45,663 nt of DNA from Oxalobacteraceae bacterium (GTDB lineage: Bacteria > Pseudomonadota > Gammaproteobacteria > Burkholderiales > Burkholderiaceae_D): contig JAHFQV010000023.1 of NCBI GenBank assembly GCA_023259175.1, positions 1 through 45,663 on the forward strand, in the 5' to 3' direction. This document shows positions 31,651 through 41,205 of this stretch, piece by piece (position 1 is the stretch's first letter; the number at the start of each line of letters is the position of its first letter). The notes under the pieces were generated by a model, which was given only the letters and a program-made list of their open reading frames with translations, ran no database searches and was not told where the DNA came from. The translations under genes were made by a program, and so were the position numbers.

Positions 31651-32928
31651 CTATTTCATCAAAGGTCCCCAAGTCGGCTCGCGAATTTCGCCTGCCTGCA
31701 GGCTAAGCTTTTGCTTCAATTTGCCGTCGGTGGAAACCACGCCTAGCGTACCGCGCCTGCCTTGCTGGGTCGCGTAGAGTACGTAGCGACCATTAGGGGC
31801 AAAACTTGGATACTCGTCCCGCGTGGTATCGGACAGCTTAAGTTCTTGTCCGTTCACTAAATCAAGTGAATAAACTTGATCACCACCTTCACGACGGGAG
31901 ATAAAAACCAGCATATTACCATCGGGTGAAATGCGCGGCGAAATATTGTAATTTCCTTTGAAGGTAACACGCTTCACTTCTTCGCCATTGGCATTCATGC
32001 GATAAATTTGCGGGCCGCCACTACGATCACTGACAAAATAAATGCTTTGCCCGTCAGGCGAAAAACGCGCTTCAGTTTCGATCCCATTGGTCTGGGTCAA
32101 ACGACGTAAGCCCGTGCCATCAGCATTGATCAAATACACTTGCGAAATCGCATCGCGTGACAAAGAAATCAAAAGCTGCGAGCCATCAGGTGACCATGAA
32201 GGTGCCGAATTATTTCCCTTAAAGCTCGCTACCGTACTGCGTTGTCCCGTCATTAAATTTTGAATGTAGATAATCGGCTTTTTCAGCTCCATCGAAACAT
32301 AGGCGATCTTAGTGCCATCGGGTGACCAAGTGGGCGACAAGATCGGCTCTTTGGAGGTCAGTGCCACTTGCACGCCTTCACCATCGGCATCGGCAATTTC
32401 CAAACGAAATTCGCTACCTGCTTTGGTCACGTAAGCGATACGAGTGGAAAAAACACCGGGCACGCCCAATAATTTCTCAAAAATATCGTCGGCGATTTTA
32501 TGTCCCGTTAAACGCATTCTCTGTGGTGGCGTGTCCATCGCAAAACCCGAGAGCAAACTCCCTTTGAACAGATCATATAATTTGTAACGCACTTCAAAAC
32601 GAGCATCGGCTTTTTTGTGAACGCTACCGACCACCAAAACGTCAGCCCCTTTTGCCTTCCATACGGGATAGTCGATGACTGTGCTATCGGACACTGCGCC
32701 GCCCACTTCGATTAATTTAAAATAGCCACTACGATTGAGGTCATCACGAACAATCGACGAAACCAATTGCGGCGATAAATCTTCATCGGAAAAACTGGCG
32801 ATGAGGATAGGGAGTTGCCCCGACCCTACACCCGAACCTTCAATTTTGAGCTGCGCATAAACGCTAGCCTGTGCCATCACACTGAAAAGAAAACCAAAAA
32901 CAATTTTCAGAAAAAAACGATTCTTCAT
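31651..32928 (-). CDS. tolB: Tol-Pal system propeller protein TolB
   Basis: TolB is periplasmic and shuttles between Pal and TolA. The 425-residue product has a signal peptide (cleavage near SVYAQ), an N-terminal alpha/beta domain (about 30-170) and a six-bladed propeller with repeated [45 protein letters not shown] and [10 protein letters not shown] blades. The SD AAGGAT overlaps the end of tolA and the gap is 6 bases, so translation is coupled. Length and domain order are normal. Confidence 0.97.
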   Translation of the reverse strand: MKNRFFLKIVFGFLFSVMAQASVYAQLKIEGSGVGSGQLPILIASFSDEDLSPQLVSSIVRDDLNRSGYFKLIEVGGAVSDSTVIDYPVWKAKGADVLVVGSVHKKADARFEVRYKLYDLFKGSLLSGFAMDTPPQRMRLTGHKIADDIFEKLLGVPGVFSTRIAYVTKAGSEFRLEIADADGEGVQVALTSKEPILSPTWSPDGTKIAYVSMELKKPIIYIQNLMTGQRSTVASFKGNNSAPSWSPDGSQLLISLSRDAISQVYLINADGTGLRRLTQTNGIETEARFSPDGQSIYFVSDRSGGPQIYRMNANGEEVKRVTFKGNYNISPRISPDGNMLVFISRREGGDQVYSLDLVNGQELKLSDTTRDEYPSFAPNGRYVLYATQQGRRGTLGVVSTDGKLKQKLSLQAGEIREPTWGPLMK

Positions 32929-32934
32929 GGAGAT

Positions 32935-33759
32935 TTAATCCTTCATTCTATGCTTATAATTAAAACTGGGCGGCGCTACCCCGGTCGATTTTTCTTTCGG
33001 AAAGGGGACTGAATTTTCGATCGCCGACGCAATCGCTTGGTCAAAAGCGGGAATGCCCGACGAACTCAGCAGTTTCACAGGCCCCCTCAGGGTGCCATCG
33101 GGAAAAAGATTAATTTGAAATTCGACTGTCGGATTATTCGAGGAATTATCTGAGCTCACGTAGGTTTTGTTATTCGACTTAATTTTTTCGCGTATCAGAT
33201 TTGCATACGTTGCGTCACCGCGATTATTGCCTGTCGATTTAAGGGCATCCCCCAAAATACTAGCATTCGCTTTCACTGCCTGACCGTTGAGACGCTTCAG
33301 ATCATCTGCGAATAATTTTTCTTTAATCGCATTTTCCTTGGCCAGTTTTTTCTTGTCTGCCTCGTCCTTCAATATTTTTTCTTTCTTTATTTTTTCTTCG
33401 GCGAGTTTCTCTAATTCTTTTTTCTTCACGAGTTCACGTTCTTCTTTGAGCGCTTTTGCTTCGAGTAGCTTACGTTTTTTTTCTTGCTCTAAAGCGATAT
33501 CGGGCTCTTCCTCTTTGCGCTGTACTTTCACTGGCTCCGCTTCTTGCACGATCACTTTCGGTTCGATTGGTTCAGCCTGCGCCGCCTGCCGCACCGTCAT
33601 GTCCCAGACCTCGGCCTCAACTGCAGTCGATTCTCGATTTTGCCATTGCACGCCAAACCATAAAAACCCGAGCAAAACGAGATGCACCAAGCCTGCCAAG
33701 CTAATTGAGGCCCAAGAAAACGCATCTTCATTCGCATTCATTCGCATTACATCAGACAT
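32935..33759 (-). CDS. tolA: Tol-Pal inner-membrane protein TolA
   Basis: TolA transmits the TolQR motor force to TolB-Pal. The 274-residue product has one membrane segment (about 18-38), a long Lys/Glu/Ala-rich helix (about 85-165) and a C-terminal TonB-like domain (about 185-274: VEFQINLFPDGTLRGPVKLLSSSGIPAFDQAIASAI). In the membrane segment the His of the SHLS motif is kept (His26), but the Ser four residues before it is Ala22. TolA normally follows tolR directly; here tamA and tamB stand between. A 14-bp tandem duplication lies just upstream of the ATG. Confidence 0.92.
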   Translation of the reverse strand: MSDVMRMNANEDAFSWASISLAGLVHLVLLGFLWFGVQWQNRESTAVEAEVWDMTVRQAAQAEPIEPKVIVQEAEPVKVQRKEEEPDIALEQEKKRKLLEAKALKEERELVKKKELEKLAEEKIKKEKILKDEADKKKLAKENAIKEKLFADDLKRLNGQAVKANASILGDALKSTGNNRGDATYANLIREKIKSNNKTYVSSDNSSNNPTVEFQINLFPDGTLRGPVKLLSSSGIPAFDQAIASAIENSVPFPKEKSTGVAPPSFNYKHRMKD

Positions 33760-33761
33760 TA

Positions 33762-33786
33762 TTAGTACACCATTGTTAGTACACCA
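33762..33786. repeat. 14-bp tandem duplication before tolA
   Basis: TTAGTACACCA occurs at 33762-33772 and 33776-33786, joined by TTG. On the minus strand this doubles a GGTG-containing stretch between the tamB stop and the tolA ATG, so it may offer two alternative ribosome sites or be a scar of rearrangement. Confidence 0.75.
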
Positions 33787-33794
33787 CTTTTACC

Positions 33795-36700
33795 TCAATT
33801 AAACGAGAAACTATAGCGCACATCGAGTGCATTATCATTACCTTTACGTCCAACCAAACGCAGTCGCCGACTCCACTGCCAACTCAAACTCAAGGCATTA
33901 CTTGCGTCCGATACGCCGCGCTCCACCGACAGTACCAAGCCCGGTTTGACATGTAGCCGGCCTGTCACTACATTTTCGTTGGCCGATGCGCCTACCGAAA
34001 TAGCACCCGCCACGGTTTGACTGGGTAACTTAGAAAACAAACCGTGTTCGGGCGGGCCAACCGTCAAGCTATCGAAGCCAAGTCCGCGCACCCAGGTAGC
34101 AGAAGACTCGCGACTCCCATCTCCCCCTAAAATCGCCCCCGCCGCCGACAACAATGCGGAAATATCGGTACTACCATTTTGTTCTGACTCGCGACCAAAC
34201 ACGAGCCAAGAAATTTTCTCATTATCCGGCACATTCGGCTCCGACACCAAGCGCACCTGTGGATTCGCTACGCTTCCGATGATGTCTACGCCCGCCTCCA
34301 CTTGCAAGCCTTTACGGAGCGCACGAATATTCAAACTAGGATTATTCGCAGCACCATGAAAATCTAAAATCCCGCGTTCAATGCTCAGCTGCTGCCCATA
34401 GCCTTCGTACACCCCGCCATCGGTGGCGATTCTGCCATTGGCAATCACGCTTTTGCCATCACTACTTTTAAGCCGCAGACTACCGGATAAAGCGGTATTC
34501 AAACCTCGCCCAACAAAAATAAAACGTGAGCCCATATCGACCGTTAAATCCAGCCGCGTTTTCAAACCCACCTTGTCGACACTTTGCTCTTCATCCGATT
34601 CGCTTGTCTTCGCGCTAGCGATCACCACGTCATCAGAAAGGCTAGGCGGCGGCAGTTTTGGCAATCGAAAAAACCCTGCGTCTGCACGCAAATTCCCTGT
34701 CAAAGCCCAAGCTTTATCCTGCTGCGCGATTTTGGCCTGTCCACTCATGACAAGCCAACGATCACGTCGCTGCAACAAGGGAAATTGCGTCCATTGAGCC
34801 GTAATACCGCCGGATTGGGCACGCCAATTCACATCACCACTGGCGGAAAATTGTCCTTGTGATTGTGATTGTGATTGTGCTTGCGTTTGTGTTTGTGATT
34901 GGCTCCAGCTTAAATCTTTAAAGCGTTCATGTTCAACAGGTCGGGTGATGGTCTGAGTAAACACTAATTTTTGCAGTGAGAGCGTATCCTCAGTCAAGGC
35001 GGCTTTCAGTTCGCCGTTAGGGAATAATAGCCCCTCAGATGCGAATGCCAATTCCAAGCGATGGCCTTCAATCTGCGCCTTGTACTTGGGCTTAAAAAGC
35101 TGGCCGCCCAACTGCGCATTCACATCCACACTTCCCTTCATCGTGAATTCTGGGCTTATTTGACTGGCCAGCCATTGTAATTCAGGTAGATGTACTTGCA
35201 TCTCACCCTGAATCGGAGTCTGGGCATCGAGTATCCAACGATCTTGGCCTTTCCGAATCTCACTTTGCAGATGGGCTTGCCAAGTCCCTAATCGCTGACC
35301 ACTGGCATTCAAATCAACCGCAACACGCTCGGCGTTTGGTTTGCCAGTTTGCGCTTGCGAAGTTAACTGTAAGTGCAAAGTTTCGATCCCCAGTGGCATC
35401 GTTTTTCCCGTACCATCGACATCACGTACCCCGATATCGCCGCCCTGTCTTTGCAAGTTCAAGGCTGCACGTAGGTGCTCCTTGAATTGAAAATCCCAAG
35501 TCAAACCCAAACGCAAATCCCCAACCAACGTCGGCTGTGGCTTCCACAGTGATAGCAAAGCAAGCGCTTGCAAGTCATCAAATTGCCCTTGCGAACTCAA
35601 ATTTTGCGGTGTCCATTCTAGCTGTTTTAGACTGAGCTTACCGAGTCGTCCTTGCAATACCGCCGCGCCCATCACGACCGCTTGACGATGAATGTTCAAT
35701 TCAAATGGGCTTTCCAAACGAAGGTCAGGCTCCACTTTTGCATTGGCACTGGTTTGACGATCTTGCGCCAAAAATCCATGCAAATTTAATTGCGTAACCC
35801 GACCTTTCCAGCCCAAATCTTGCCAAGCTGCACCCAGGATTCCACCGACCGCATCTAGGCTTAATTGGTGCTGGCGATCGAATTGAATTTCACTGTGAAT
35901 TTGATGCGCATCACGGGTGCCGCCGACTTCAATCTGCGCGCTCTCAAAATAAGTTCGCAGCTTCGCGGTATTTCCCTCGCTCGCAGTCGAAATTGATGTA
36001 GTTGCGGCTGGCGTCAAGTCCGACTGCAATTGCGCGAGCTTGAGTTTTAGCGCTAACACACCCTGACTACCCGCGCCTAGCGTAATCTGCCCTTGCGCAT
36101 GTGCAAGCCGCCGCCCATTTGAGAACACTAAATTCTCAGCCGCGAGATGAAGATCACTCTCGAAGGCAGAAAGTTTTCCCTTTAAAGACGCATCTATTTC
36201 TGCGCTACCATTCACGGGAAAACCGGTCTGCGCGGTCAATGCGGTTAAATCATTTCCTTTAAAATGTAGCTTAAGGATATCCTCGCCGTCACCCAGTTGT
36301 CCTTGCATTTCTAAATGATTGTCACCTAGGTGAAGCGCAGTTTGTTCAAATTTCAAACTACGAGCTTCCTTCCACTGGGAGTGCAATTGTCCTTCCAAAT
36401 TTCGCCCCTGCCAAACACCACTGAGGCTAGTCACATTCACTTGCAGTTGCCATGCCGGATCGCTTTGTCCTTCTATCGACAATTCCGCATCCACACGTCC
36501 CACCGGCAGGGCAAACCATTGTGCTGGGTTAAAGTGAGTCAATTTTCCGTTCAGTTTGAAGCGATGCGTGTCATTTAATTCGACCTGGGCTTGACCCGTT
36601 AAAGTCGATTGATCAGCACTCAATTCAAATTGATCTAAGAACAAACGGGCACCACCGCCCACGGTCTGCAAATCGATATGGGCGCGCGTCAGCAGACGGG

Positions 36701-38069
36701 TACGCGAGTCTTGTAATTTAGCTTGAAATTCGATGCGACTCTTGCCTTGATTTTGAATCTGAACTTGCCCCTCAACATCGGTATGGCGTACCCGGCTATC
36801 AATCGTCGCAAGATTAAGATGCCGCACATCGAAATGCGCTTCAACTTGAGGAAATTGATCTTTGCTAAAATCGGCACTCATTTTTCCACCGATTTTTCCT
36901 AGCGCGCTTTCCTGGCCATTTTTCTTGCTCGATTGCGCCCCAAGCTCCGCCGAAAAATCAGTCAAATCGAGCTTCTGATTGCGCCACACAAGCTGCGCAC
37001 TTAGTTGGCTCAGTGGTAGACCATTCTGATCCAAGGATGCGGCCTTCGCATTGCGCATTTGCAGCACACCCGACAAATGCAATAAGCGATCACGCTCTTC
37101 TTGTTGCAGTTTCAAATCCAAATCGAGTAAGGCATGTGGTGCGTTTGCCGCCAACAAATGCGGATCAAACTGGCGCATATGCGTCTCTAGCTTTTGCAGC
37201 ACATGGGCTGAAAACAGGTGCACCTCAAGTGCCAATTGCGCTTGAGCCGAACTCAAAATACGCATTTCTTTCGTTTGCGCAGAGTTCGATTTTGCGTCCG
37301 TCACGGGCACATTATTTGTTAGGATTTCTTCTGCGCTTTTCACGGAAAATTGGAAATGATCGAGGGTGCCGCGTGCATGTCCAACTAGATGCAAAGCAGG
37401 TAGCTCTTCTTGCGCTCGATTTTGATAATCGACATTCGCGTCCAGTGCAAATGGGCGCTGACTGGCGAGCTTTGCGTGGCCCGACAACTGTCCCCATTCC
37501 GAAGCGAACGCCAACGTCGCTTGATATTGATCGGAACTCGCCACTACACTTCCATGCAGCTTTTCAAAGCGCAGGGGTGGACTCGCCTTCGCTGCCTTCT
37601 CCACTATAAACAAGCTCGCTTGAGTGATCATCAACTGCTTTACATTAAACGCAAAGGGGGCTTGCAAATGAACTGGCAATTGGGCGGGCGTATCGTCTTG
37701 GGTGACATGAATCTGCAAGGCGGCGGCCTTCAGCACATCGATTTGTAGCGCACTTGAAAATAGGGAAGAAATTGACCAGTCCAATTGCACATCCTGTGCA
37801 TGAACGACTAATTTTTTGCTTTCGTAATCTAAATTTTTGATACGTAAATGATCGGCTAAGCGGCCTTCAACACCGTTAAGTTGAAGCCTACCCGGCGAGA
37901 CTTCTGTCACCAACATCAAGACTAAGCGACTTCCCGTTTGCGTCCAGACACTTAAAAAAACCAGGCCTATGATCAATCCAAGCACAGCAGCAATCAAGAT
38001 CAAACCGCGTTTAAGGCCGCGCCCTTTTACACTGGCTTTTTCTGGTGGCGGGGTGATGGCGACTGTCAT
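33795..38069 (-). CDS. tamB: Translocation and assembly module protein TamB
   Basis: TamB is an AsmA-like bridge from inner to outer membrane that works with TamA in outer-membrane protein assembly and in phospholipid transport. The 1424-residue product has an uncleaved N-terminal anchor (about 21-41, GLILIAAVLGLIIGLVFLSV), a very long beta-rich periplasmic part with amphipathic strands, and the conserved C-terminal DUF490 domain (about 1060-1424: GGVYEGYGQQLSIERGILDFHG, NPSLNIRALRKGLQVEAGVDI, WLVFGRE). Length is typical. It starts 15 bases after tamA and ends 35 bases before tolA. A Ser-Gln/Thr-Gln repeat near residues 1055-1072 comes from a hexanucleotide repeat. Confidence 0.94.
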   Translation of the reverse strand: MTVAITPPPEKASVKGRGLKRGLILIAAVLGLIIGLVFLSVWTQTGSRLVLMLVTEVSPGRLQLNGVEGRLADHLRIKNLDYESKKLVVHAQDVQLDWSISSLFSSALQIDVLKAAALQIHVTQDDTPAQLPVHLQAPFAFNVKQLMITQASLFIVEKAAKASPPLRFEKLHGSVVASSDQYQATLAFASEWGQLSGHAKLASQRPFALDANVDYQNRAQEELPALHLVGHARGTLDHFQFSVKSAEEILTNNVPVTDAKSNSAQTKEMRILSSAQAQLALEVHLFSAHVLQKLETHMRQFDPHLLAANAPHALLDLDLKLQQEERDRLLHLSGVLQMRNAKAASLDQNGLPLSQLSAQLVWRNQKLDLTDFSAELGAQSSKKNGQESALGKIGGKMSADFSKDQFPQVEAHFDVRHLNLATIDSRVRHTDVEGQVQIQNQGKSRIEFQAKLQDSRTRLLTRAHIDLQTVGGGARLFLDQFELSADQSTLTGQAQVELNDTHRFKLNGKLTHFNPAQWFALPVGRVDAELSIEGQSDPAWQLQVNVTSLSGVWQGRNLEGQLHSQWKEARSLKFEQTALHLGDNHLEMQGQLGDGEDILKLHFKGNDLTALTAQTGFPVNGSAEIDASLKGKLSAFESDLHLAAENLVFSNGRRLAHAQGQITLGAGSQGVLALKLKLAQLQSDLTPAATTSISTASEGNTAKLRTYFESAQIEVGGTRDAHQIHSEIQFDRQHQLSLDAVGGILGAAWQDLGWKGRVTQLNLHGFLAQDRQTSANAKVEPDLRLESPFELNIHRQAVVMGAAVLQGRLGKLSLKQLEWTPQNLSSQGQFDDLQALALLSLWKPQPTLVGDLRLGLTWDFQFKEHLRAALNLQRQGGDIGVRDVDGTGKTMPLGIETLHLQLTSQAQTGKPNAERVAVDLNASGQRLGTWQAHLQSEIRKGQDRWILDAQTPIQGEMQVHLPELQWLASQISPEFTMKGSVDVNAQLGGQLFKPKYKAQIEGHRLELAFASEGLLFPNGELKAALTEDTLSLQKLVFTQTITRPVEHERFKDLSWSQSQTQTQAQSQSQSQGQFSASGDVNWRAQSGGITAQWTQFPLLQRRDRWLVMSGQAKIAQQDKAWALTGNLRADAGFFRLPKLPPPSLSDDVVIASAKTSESDEEQSVDKVGLKTRLDLTVDMGSRFIFVGRGLNTALSGSLRLKSSDGKSVIANGRIATDGGVYEGYGQQLSIERGILDFHGAANNPSLNIRALRKGLQVEAGVDIIGSVANPQVRLVSEPNVPDNEKISWLVFGRESEQNGSTDISALLSAAGAILGGDGSRESSATWVRGLGFDSLTVGPPEHGLFSKLPSQTVAGAISVGASANENVVTGRLHVKPGLVLSVERGVSDASNALSLSWQWSRRLRLVGRKGNDNALDVRYSFSFN
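34855..34904. repeat. Hexanucleotide repeat inside tamB
   Basis: On the plus strand, TGTGAT-type 6-base units (TGTGAT, TGTGCT, TGCGTT, TGTGTT) follow each other about eight times, encoding alternating Gln with Ser, Thr or Ala on the minus strand. Length changes by slippage would stay in frame. Confidence 0.8.
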
Positions 38070-38084
38070 AACGAAGCTAGGAAT

Positions 38085-39980
38085 TCAAAAGGCAAAGGCA
38101 ATGGAAAAATCCAAACGAAAACGCTTGGTCTGCCTTCCATAAGCAAGATCAAGCGCAACTGGCCCCGCCGGTGTTTTCCAACGCAAGCCGGCACCATAGC
38201 CGCGCTGAGTCTGTATTGAATGCAAACTCGGTGCGACCGCACCCACATCATAAAAAACAGCCGCGCCTATACTCTCGCTGGACCAATGTAAATATTCCGC
38301 GCTGGCGGTACCCATCACAGGCCCGCCGAGGACCGCCGCTCCGGCGCGAATACCAATACTTTGATAGGCATAGCCGCGCACGCTATTGCTACCACCAATG
38401 CGAAATAAGTAGTCTTCAGGAATGCCGTCGATTTTTGAAGAAAACACTCTGCCCGCTTCGAATCGAAGTTGCAAAGAATCGCGTTTGGCGATAGGAAACC
38501 ATTGTTGATATTTGGTGTAAGCCCGGATAAAACTCTGATTACTGAGTAAAGAATGATGCGCCCCTGAAAAATCGAGCTGCAAACGATGTCCACTTCGCGG
38601 TGCGAGTAAATCATCTACATCCCGCCAGGTCCAACCCGTACTCAATACCGTTGCATGACTTTTTCTGTGCACTTGGGTCGTCACGTCGCGATTTTCCGTC
38701 ACGCTTTCCTGCATAAAATTGCCCCCCAAACGCTGTTCTACATGCCCACGCGTCGTCGTGCGCAAGACACCGAAAGCATAACGTGCTTGGGTAACGCCTT
38801 CTATTTTTGATTGGTCCCAAAGCACACCAAAGGAATCGAGCTGGTGATGGTCGCTCGGTGGTAGATAAATTTGCGCATAAGCGAGCTGGCGCTTTTGTTC
38901 TATACGTAAGGCGCTTTGTAAGTCCCATACTTGATTGGCGAAATTTCGGTCACGATAAGTAACTTCAGCATGTAAGCCTGTGTTCGAGCTTTCACCCAAA
39001 CTCAATCCCAAATCCCGCGCCTGTCGCTCATTGAGGGAAACCTCAATCGGCAAGGCTTGCGCTTTGCTGCTGTCGGGCTCAACATTAAATCCAACCGTAG
39101 AAAAATAGGCCGAATTTTGCAATGCACTTTGAAATTCCAAGAGTTTACGACTGGTATAAGCCTGTCCTTTTTTAGGTGGATCAAAGCGATCAATTAACCA
39201 GAGTGGATAGCGTTCCAAGCCTGTCACCTGCAAATCACCAAAATAAAATTCAGCACCGCTATCAAGATTCAAGATTAAGCTAACGCTGTGATTTTCGGCA
39301 TCCACTTCAGCACGGCTATCGACCCATGTCGCCCCCATGTAAAGTTCACTCTTAAGGCTTTCCATCAAATGGGTTTTCGCCTTACTCCAGTCATCTTGCC
39401 GAAACGGCTTTTCCAATGACAAAGTCCATGCCTTGATGAGATTTTCACGGCGTTGAATGGCAGAGTCCTTACCCGCATTTGCCGCGTCTTCCAGTGCGCC
39501 CGTAAAATGAATCTGTACTTCCTTGATGCTACTGCGTTGGTTCGGGCTAACACTGACCTGTATTAGATTTTGCCCGCCCTCATTGGCATTACCACTATCA
39601 GCGCCATCACGATCAAGCACGTCGAATTTGATTTGCGGTGAAAAATAGCCTTCAGTCGCTAAAATTTGCTCGATATCGTTTTGCAGCTTACGCAAAAGTC
39701 CCGGCGTTTGAATTTGCGCTTCAGCCTGCCTAGAAAACACGGCAATATGCTCTTCCAACAGTGCCATCAATTCCGCATCAAATTTTTCGAGACGAAAACG
39801 GCTTAAATTTTGATTTGAGCTTGCCACCTGCTCATCTGGCTTATTAACGTTTAAGGGCGGGGCACTTTGCGCCCCTACACTAGCAAACATGCACAACAAA
39901 ATGCCGCTGGCGCAGTGACGAAGAATAAAAGCAGCGTCACCCCTAAAAAATCCAGCATTCAATCTGCGCTTTCGCATCAT
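38085..39980 (-). CDS. tamA: Translocation and assembly module protein TamA (Omp85 family)
   Basis: TamA is the outer-membrane barrel of the TAM complex. The 631-residue product has an N-terminal export signal (ILLCMFASVGAQSA), POTRA domains in about residues 60-320, and a 16-strand-type barrel at about 325-631. The Omp85 signature FRIGGSNSVRGY lies at 526-537 and the chain ends in Phe, as barrel substrates of Bam do. Its ATG overlaps the tolR stop as ATGA (39980-39977), which couples it firmly to the tol operon. tamB follows after 15 bases. Confidence 0.94.
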   Translation of the reverse strand: MMRKRRLNAGFFRGDAAFILRHCASGILLCMFASVGAQSAPPLNVNKPDEQVASSNQNLSRFRLEKFDAELMALLEEHIAVFSRQAEAQIQTPGLLRKLQNDIEQILATEGYFSPQIKFDVLDRDGADSGNANEGGQNLIQVSVSPNQRSSIKEVQIHFTGALEDAANAGKDSAIQRRENLIKAWTLSLEKPFRQDDWSKAKTHLMESLKSELYMGATWVDSRAEVDAENHSVSLILNLDSGAEFYFGDLQVTGLERYPLWLIDRFDPPKKGQAYTSRKLLEFQSALQNSAYFSTVGFNVEPDSSKAQALPIEVSLNERQARDLGLSLGESSNTGLHAEVTYRDRNFANQVWDLQSALRIEQKRQLAYAQIYLPPSDHHQLDSFGVLWDQSKIEGVTQARYAFGVLRTTTRGHVEQRLGGNFMQESVTENRDVTTQVHRKSHATVLSTGWTWRDVDDLLAPRSGHRLQLDFSGAHHSLLSNQSFIRAYTKYQQWFPIAKRDSLQLRFEAGRVFSSKIDGIPEDYLFRIGGSNSVRGYAYQSIGIRAGAAVLGGPVMGTASAEYLHWSSESIGAAVFYDVGAVAPSLHSIQTQRGYGAGLRWKTPAGPVALDLAYGRQTKRFRLDFSIAFAF

Positions 39981-40420
39981 TTGGTCGCAAGTCCAACTCG
40001 GTGAATTCCAAGTTTTTTAGCTTCTGAAATCACTTGTATGACCTCGTCGTATTTAATGTCTTTATCGGCAGACACTAAGACCGACAAATCCGGTTGCGTG
40101 CGGTGATATTCGCGCAGTTTTTCCATCAGATCGCGACGATTCGCTGCGGTTTCTTTTGATATTTGTTGTGCGATACCTTTACTCGTTCCGTGTCGATTAA
40201 TACTAATCGTGGCAGAAGCATTTGGGCTCAAGGCGATTTCGATAAAATCGGGCGGCGCTTGGGTCGATTGCCCGGCGGTCGGCAGGTTGATGACGCTAGG
40301 ATTCGTCATGGGCGCTGCCACCATAAAAATAACCAGCAAAACCAACATCACGTCGATATAGGGAACGACATTGATTTCAGCTTTAAATTTGCGTTTACGT
40401 TCGCCACGAAGTGAACTCAT
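39977..40420 (-). CDS. tolR: Tol-Pal motor protein TolR (ExbD family)
   Basis: TolR forms, with TolQ, the proton-driven stator of the Tol system. The 147-residue product has a single membrane segment (about 20-40) with the essential Asp23 in VVPYIDVMLVLLVIF, and a periplasmic domain (VLVSADKDIKYDEVIQVISEAKKLGIHRVGLAT). It follows tolQ after 15 bases and overlaps tamA by four bases. All key features are present. Confidence 0.96.
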   Translation of the reverse strand: MSSLRGERKRKFKAEINVVPYIDVMLVLLVIFMVAAPMTNPSVINLPTAGQSTQAPPDFIEIALSPNASATISINRHGTSKGIAQQISKETAANRRDLMEKLREYHRTQPDLSVLVSADKDIKYDEVIQVISEAKKLGIHRVGLATK

Positions 40421-40435
40421 TTTCCTGCCGTTAGC

Positions 40436-41131
40436 TTAACGCGATTGCCTTTGCAAAATATTGGTAAACTCTTCGATGAAGCTCTCGAAACGGATCGCTA
40501 AGCGATCAATGTCATGGGAAAAACGGTTGTAGGCCAGGACCGCAGGAATCGCGGCAAATAAACCGATTGCGGTCGCCACTAAAGCTTCGGCGATACCGGG
40601 CGCCACCGCTGCCAAAGTCGCTTGCTGCACATTTGCCAAACCACGGAAGGCATTCATGATGCCCCATACCGTACCGAATAAACCGATGTAGGGAGACACC
40701 GAACCCACCGAAGCCAAGAAGGAAAGATGCGACTCTAAAATATCCATTTCACGTTGATAAGAAGCACGCATCGCCCTTCGAGCGCCGTCGAGCATCGCAC
40801 CCGCGTCCAAACTCGCTTTATTCGCGGCTTTTACTTTATGGTATTCGTTCATTCCAGCTTCAAAAATACGCTCTAAGGCACCGGATTTATCGCGACTTCC
40901 ACGTCGCTTGTTTAAAGCATTTTGATAGAGGTCAAGCAGGTTTCCACCAGCCCAAAACCCTTTCTCGAAGGCATCCGTTTGCGCACGCGCTTTTTTGATG
41001 GCAAACAGTTTGCTGAAAATATAATTCCAACTCGTCATAGACACGAGCAACAAGCCCGCCATCACGATTTGCACCAACAAAGATGCGCCGGTGATCAAAG
41101 AAAGAAAGGATAAATCTTGAGTGACTGTCAT
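40436..41131 (-). CDS. tolQ: Tol-Pal motor protein TolQ
   Basis: TolQ is the pentameric proton-channel subunit of the Tol motor. The 231-residue product has three membrane segments (about 12-35, 135-160 and 170-195) and the MotA/TolQ/ExbB signature in LASVGSVSPYIGLFGTVWGIMNAF and GIAEALVATAIGLFAAIPAVLAYN. It is 74 bases downstream of ybgC and is the first tol gene proper; a promoter might lie in that gap, but I see none clearly. Confidence 0.97.
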   Translation of the reverse strand: MTVTQDLSFLSLITGASLLVQIVMAGLLLVSMTSWNYIFSKLFAIKKARAQTDAFEKGFWAGGNLLDLYQNALNKRRGSRDKSGALERIFEAGMNEYHKVKAANKASLDAGAMLDGARRAMRASYQREMDILESHLSFLASVGSVSPYIGLFGTVWGIMNAFRGLANVQQATLAAVAPGIAEALVATAIGLFAAIPAVLAYNRFSHDIDRLAIRFESFIEEFTNILQRQSR

Positions 41132-41205
41132 AAAAATTCTAAGAAAATGAAGTGTCGTGTAAAGTGTAACGCTAGGCCTTACGCATCTCGAATGGGGCGA
41201 TGAAG

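Noticed and set aside
39976-39981. Possible frameshift or assembly error at the tolR-tamA junction
   Set aside because: Both frames are complete with proper ends; the ATGA overlap is a normal coupling arrangement.
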